Assembly (NCBI RefSeq): GCF_000425625.1
Contig: NZ_KE384411.1
Coordinates: 141,616-205,615 of the forward strand
Source of the DNA: Stutzerimonas azotifigens DSM 17556
GTDB lineage: Bacteria; Pseudomonadota; Gammaproteobacteria; Pseudomonadales; Pseudomonadaceae
Length of the DNA stretch: 64,000 nucleotides
Direction of reading: 5' to 3'
Under the pieces are notes generated by a model, which saw only the letters and a list, made by a program, of their open reading frames with translations, did no database searches and had not been told where the DNA came from. This document shows, in pieces, positions 61,089 through 64,000 of this stretch. Made by a program: the position numbers and the translations under genes. Each line of letters starts with the position of its first letter. Positions within the stretch are counted from its first letter, which is position 1.

Positions 61089-62465
61089 ATGACCCTGAAG
61101 AAAGTCGCAAACGCCTCGGTAAGTCCCAAGGGCACCCTCGAAACTCTGTCCCAGCGTGAAGTCCAGCAGCTCAGCGAAACCGGCTCGGGCAGCGTCTACA
61201 CGCTGTTCCGCCAGTGCGCCCTGGCGATCCTCAACACCGGCGCGCACGTCGACAACGCCAAGACCATCCTCGACGCCTATCACGACTTCGAGGTGCGCAT
61301 TCACCAGCAGGACCGCGGCGTGCGGCTGGAACTGTTCAACGCCCCGGCCGATGCCTTCGTCGACGGCGAGATGATCGCCAGCACCCGCGAGATGCTGTTC
61401 AGCGCGCTGCGCGACATCGTCTACACCGAGAGCGAACTGGGCACCAGCCCGCTGATCGACCTGTCCAGCTCGCAGGGCATCACCGACTACGTCTTCCACC
61501 TGCTGCGCAACGCGCGCACCCTGCGCCCGGGCGTCGAGCCGAAGCTGGTGGTGTGCTGGGGCGGGCACTCGATCAGTACCGAGGAATACAAGTACACCAA
61601 GCGCGTCGGCCACGAGCTCGGCCTGCGCAGCCTGGACATCTGCACCGGCTGCGGCCCGGGCGTGATGAAGGGGCCGATGAAGGGCGCCACCATCGCCCAC
61701 GCCAAGCAGCGCAACAGCGGCGGCCGCTATCTCGGCCTGACCGAGCCGGGCATCATCGCCGCCGAGGCGCCCAACCCGATCGTCAACGAGCTGGTGATCC
61801 TGCCGGACATCGAGAAGCGCCTTGAGGCCTTCGTGCGGGTCGGCCACGGCATCATCATCTTCCCTGGCGGGGTCGGCACGGCGGAGGAATTCCTCTACCT
61901 GCTCGGCATCCTCATGCACCCGGACAACCGCGAGCTGCCCTTCCCGCTGATCCTCACCGGCCCGCGCAGCGCGGCGGCCTACCTCGAACAACTGCACGCC
62001 TTCGTCGGCGCCACCCTCGGCGAAGAGGCGCAGCAGCGCTACCAGGTGATCATCGATGACCCGACCGAAGTCGCCCGGCAGATGAAGAACGGCCTGCAGG
62101 CGGTGCGCCAGTTCCGCCGCGAGCGCAACGATGCCTTCCATTTCAACTGGCTGCTGAAGATCGAGGAGAGCTTCCAGCGCCCGTTCGACCCGACCCACAC
62201 CAACATGGCCGCGCTGCAGCTGCGCCGCGACCTGCCGCCCCACGAGCTGGCGGCGAACCTGCGCCGGGCCTTCTCCGGCATCGTCGCCGGCAACGTCAAG
62301 GACAAGGGCATTCGCCTGGTGGAGGAATTCGGCCCGTACGAGATCCATGGCGACCCGGTCGTCATGGGCCCGCTGGACCGCCTGCTGCAGGCCTTCGTCG
62401 AGCAGCACCGGATGAAGCTGCCGGGCGGCGCGCCCTACGTGCCGAGCTACCGGGTGGTCAGCTGA
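61089..62465 (+). CDS. ppnN: Pyrimidine/purine nucleotide 5'-monophosphate nucleosidase PpnN
   Basis: A 458-residue protein of the PpnN/YgdH type, which splits nucleoside monophosphates into base and ribose 5-phosphate and in E. coli responds to (p)ppGpp. The LOG-like core is complete: KLVVCWGGHSISTEEYKYT, DICTGCGPGVMKGPMKGA, and the catalytic FPGGVGTAEEFLYLLGIL. N- and C-terminal extensions of the right size for PpnN, not for the short plant-type LOG proteins, are present (VNELVILPDIEKRLEAFVR..., DRLLQAFVEQHRMKLPGG). ATG 61089 follows AAAGGAA. Confidence 0.95.
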   Translation: MTLKKVANASVSPKGTLETLSQREVQQLSETGSGSVYTLFRQCALAILNTGAHVDNAKTILDAYHDFEVRIHQQDRGVRLELFNAPADAFVDGEMIASTREMLFSALRDIVYTESELGTSPLIDLSSSQGITDYVFHLLRNARTLRPGVEPKLVVCWGGHSISTEEYKYTKRVGHELGLRSLDICTGCGPGVMKGPMKGATIAHAKQRNSGGRYLGLTEPGIIAAEAPNPIVNELVILPDIEKRLEAFVRVGHGIIIFPGGVGTAEEFLYLLGILMHPDNRELPFPLILTGPRSAAAYLEQLHAFVGATLGEEAQQRYQVIIDDPTEVARQMKNGLQAVRQFRRERNDAFHFNWLLKIEESFQRPFDPTHTNMAALQLRRDLPPHELAANLRRAFSGIVAGNVKDKGIRLVEEFGPYEIHGDPVVMGPLDRLLQAFVEQHRMKLPGGAPYVPSYRVVS

Positions 62466-62709
62466 GGCACCGGCGGGAGTCGTACGACAAGTTGATCGCC
62501 CGCCGTGTCGTTTCCGAAGGTTCGCCCCGTTCAGCCAGGTTTCCGAACCCGCTATTTCGCGGGCTTGCGGCCGAACCAGGCAATCCGGACTGGACGACCG
62601 GCGGGTACTGAGGTCATATAAGTGCTCGCCATCGGCCAGCATCGTCCCCCTCCTGAGGCGGGGGACGTGACCGGCCGGCAGGCGCCAACCCCGGACAACA
62701 GGCGTACCG

Positions 62710-63915
62710 ATGACCCAGGCCCAACCCTCGGACCGGAACAGCACGCTGCTGCTCCTGTCGCTGGTGGTGTTCAACTTCTTTTCCTTCGTTTCAATCGGCA
62801 TTCCGCTCGCGGTCCTGCCGTCCTTCGTGCATGACCAGCTCGGCTACAGCGCCACCATCGCCGGCATGGTGGTTGGCCTGCAGTACCTGGTGACGCTCCT
62901 CTGCCGGCCGCTGGCCGGCCGGCTGGCCGACGAGCTGGGGGCGAAGAAGACCGTGATGATCGGCATGCTCAGCTGTGCCGGCGCCGGCGTCCTGCTGCTG
63001 GCCAGCGCCTGGCTGGAGGCCTCGCCGGGCGCCAGCGTCGCGGTCATGCTGGTCAGCCGCGTGCTGCTCGGCTTCACCCAGAGCCTGATCGGCATCTCGG
63101 GGATCAGCTGGGGACTGAACACCTTCGGCACCGAGCACGCGCCGCGGATCATTTCCTGGAACGGCGTCGCCGCGTACGGCGGTGTCGGCGTCGGCGCGCC
63201 GCTGGGCGCGCTGCTCAATGGCACGCTGGGTTTCTGGAGCCTCGGCGCGCTGACCACGCTGATCGCGCTGACCGGCTTCTACCTCGCCTCGCGCAAGGGC
63301 CCGGCGCCGCTCAATCGCGGCAAGCGCCTGCCGTTCCGCCAGGTGCTCTGGCGGGTGCTGCCGGTCGGCATGAGCCTTGCCCTCGGCACCATGGGCTACG
63401 GCACGCTGAGCGCCTTCATCGCCCTCTACTACGCCGCGCGCGGCTGGGACGGCGCGGCCTGGTGCCTGACCGCCTATGCCTGCACCTTCATCGGCACCCG
63501 GCTGCTGTTTCCCAACCTGATCAACCGGGTCGGCGGCTATCCGGTGGCGCTCGGCTGCCTGGCGGTGGAATGCGTCGGCCTGCTGCTGCTCTGGCTGGCC
63601 GAGACACCGACCCTGGCGCTGGCCGGCTCGGCGCTGGCCGGCGCCGGGCTGTCGCTGCTGTACCCGGCGCTCGGCGTCGGCGTGATCGCGCGGGTCGGTG
63701 CCAACAACGGCAGCGCCGGGCTCAGCGTGTTCGCGATGTTCTTCGACCTGGCACTGGGGCTGGCGGGGGCGGTCATGGGCGTACTGGCGACCTGGGCCGG
63801 GCTGCGCAGCACCTTCTTCGCCGCCCTGCTGATGGGCCTGGCGGGACTGGCCCTGGCCGCCTGGCTGCGCAAGACGCAGCGCGCCGCGGACGAGGCGGTC
63901 GGGCGTAGCGGCTGA
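62710..63915 (+). CDS. MFS transporter, YhhS-like
   Basis: A 401-residue major facilitator with 12 expected helices, clearly of the YhhS/YfcJ group: VVFNFFSFVSIGIPLAVLPSFVHDQLGYSATIAGMVVGLQYLVTLLCRPLAGRLADELGAKKTVMIG contains the loop 2-3 motif GRLADELGAKK. RIISWNGVAAYGGVGVGAPLG, YYAARGWDGAAWCLTAYACTFIGTRLLFPNLINRVGG and SALAGAGLSLLYPALGV also match. Substrate is not established for this group. The 244-base stretch before it has no feature I can support. Confidence 0.9.
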   Translation: MTQAQPSDRNSTLLLLSLVVFNFFSFVSIGIPLAVLPSFVHDQLGYSATIAGMVVGLQYLVTLLCRPLAGRLADELGAKKTVMIGMLSCAGAGVLLLASAWLEASPGASVAVMLVSRVLLGFTQSLIGISGISWGLNTFGTEHAPRIISWNGVAAYGGVGVGAPLGALLNGTLGFWSLGALTTLIALTGFYLASRKGPAPLNRGKRLPFRQVLWRVLPVGMSLALGTMGYGTLSAFIALYYAARGWDGAAWCLTAYACTFIGTRLLFPNLINRVGGYPVALGCLAVECVGLLLLWLAETPTLALAGSALAGAGLSLLYPALGVGVIARVGANNGSAGLSVFAMFFDLALGLAGAVMGVLATWAGLRSTFFAALLMGLAGLALAAWLRKTQRAADEAVGRSG

Positions 63916-63921
63916 GCCGGC

Positions 63922-63975
63922 CGGCCCCTCATCCGGCCCTGCGGGCCACCTTCTCCCCGGAGGGGCGAAGGGAGG
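63922..63975. repeat. Inverted copy of the 205-bp repeat motif
   Basis: CCTCATCCGGCCCTGCGGGC followed by CACCTTCTCC is the reverse complement of the motif in the tandem array and at 60023-60130. It directly follows the MFS stop codon and may end its transcript. Confidence 0.7.
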
Positions 63976-64000
63976 GTCCGGTGCGGGCCTGAAGGTTCCT

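Overview
This window reads as a chromosome segment of a high-GC gammaproteobacterium in the Pseudomonadaceae (Pseudomonas sensu lato; the repeat families and gene mix make me think of a Stutzerimonas-like species, which is an inference). The strongest anchor is the intact block algU-mucA-mucB-mucC-mucD-lepA-lepB-DUF4845-rnc-era-recO-pdxJ, with nadB divergent from algU and the sdhE/ygfX and ygfZ genes next to it.

Layout. 0-5.4 kb: the 5-prime end of purT, a DUF1289/gamma-carbonic-anhydrase/CoA-Nudix group, a second Nudix hydrolase, an L,D-transpeptidase and an acyltransferase. 4.3-9.6 kb: an iron-responsive cell-surface signalling cassette (fecI-fecR-siderophore receptor-PepSY protein) with two Fur-box-like sites; the receptor carries a one-base frameshift. 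9.7-34 kb: core metabolism and housekeeping, including putP, the pdxJ-algU block, nadB, sdhE, ygfZ, an HDOD protein, ung, two crotonase-fold enzymes and an RsuA-type pseudouridine synthase, ending at a tRNA-Gly(CCC).

34.05-45.49 kb: an 11.4-kb integrated island in the 3-prime end of the tRNA-Gly. It is a compact, one-direction operon array whose genes mostly overlap by 1-17 bases: P4-type integrase, AlpA-like regulator, a lambda gpI-type tail-tip assembly protein, a C4-type antisense RNA with an Ash/Icd-like reading frame, a CHC2-zinc primase fragment, an AAA helicase/initiator with an iteron array inside its own gene, an OB-fold protein, major capsid protein, and small and large terminase subunits. 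There is no portal, head protease, connector, lysis or complete tail module. I read it as a capsid-encoding phage satellite that needs a helper phage. Its right end shows two successive tRNA-end repeats, with a parDE toxin-antitoxin pair between them, suggesting two stacked integrations.

45.7-57.1 kb: an organic-phosphate scavenging locus. A TonB-dependent receptor, a two-propeller beta-propeller phytase lipoprotein, a private ExbB/ExbD/TonB energy module and a TAT-exported PhoX phosphatase follow a Pho-box-like sequence. A second Pho box faces the other way, toward a gene for a degenerate GGDEF protein and an AraC regulator. 57.1-64 kb: an exact 205-bp tandem repeat array, a GhrA-type reductase preceded by a 28-codon coupled ORF, a glutathione S-transferase, a small IS4-type MITE that has split a terminator, a small lipoprotein, ppnN and a YhhS-like MFS transporter.
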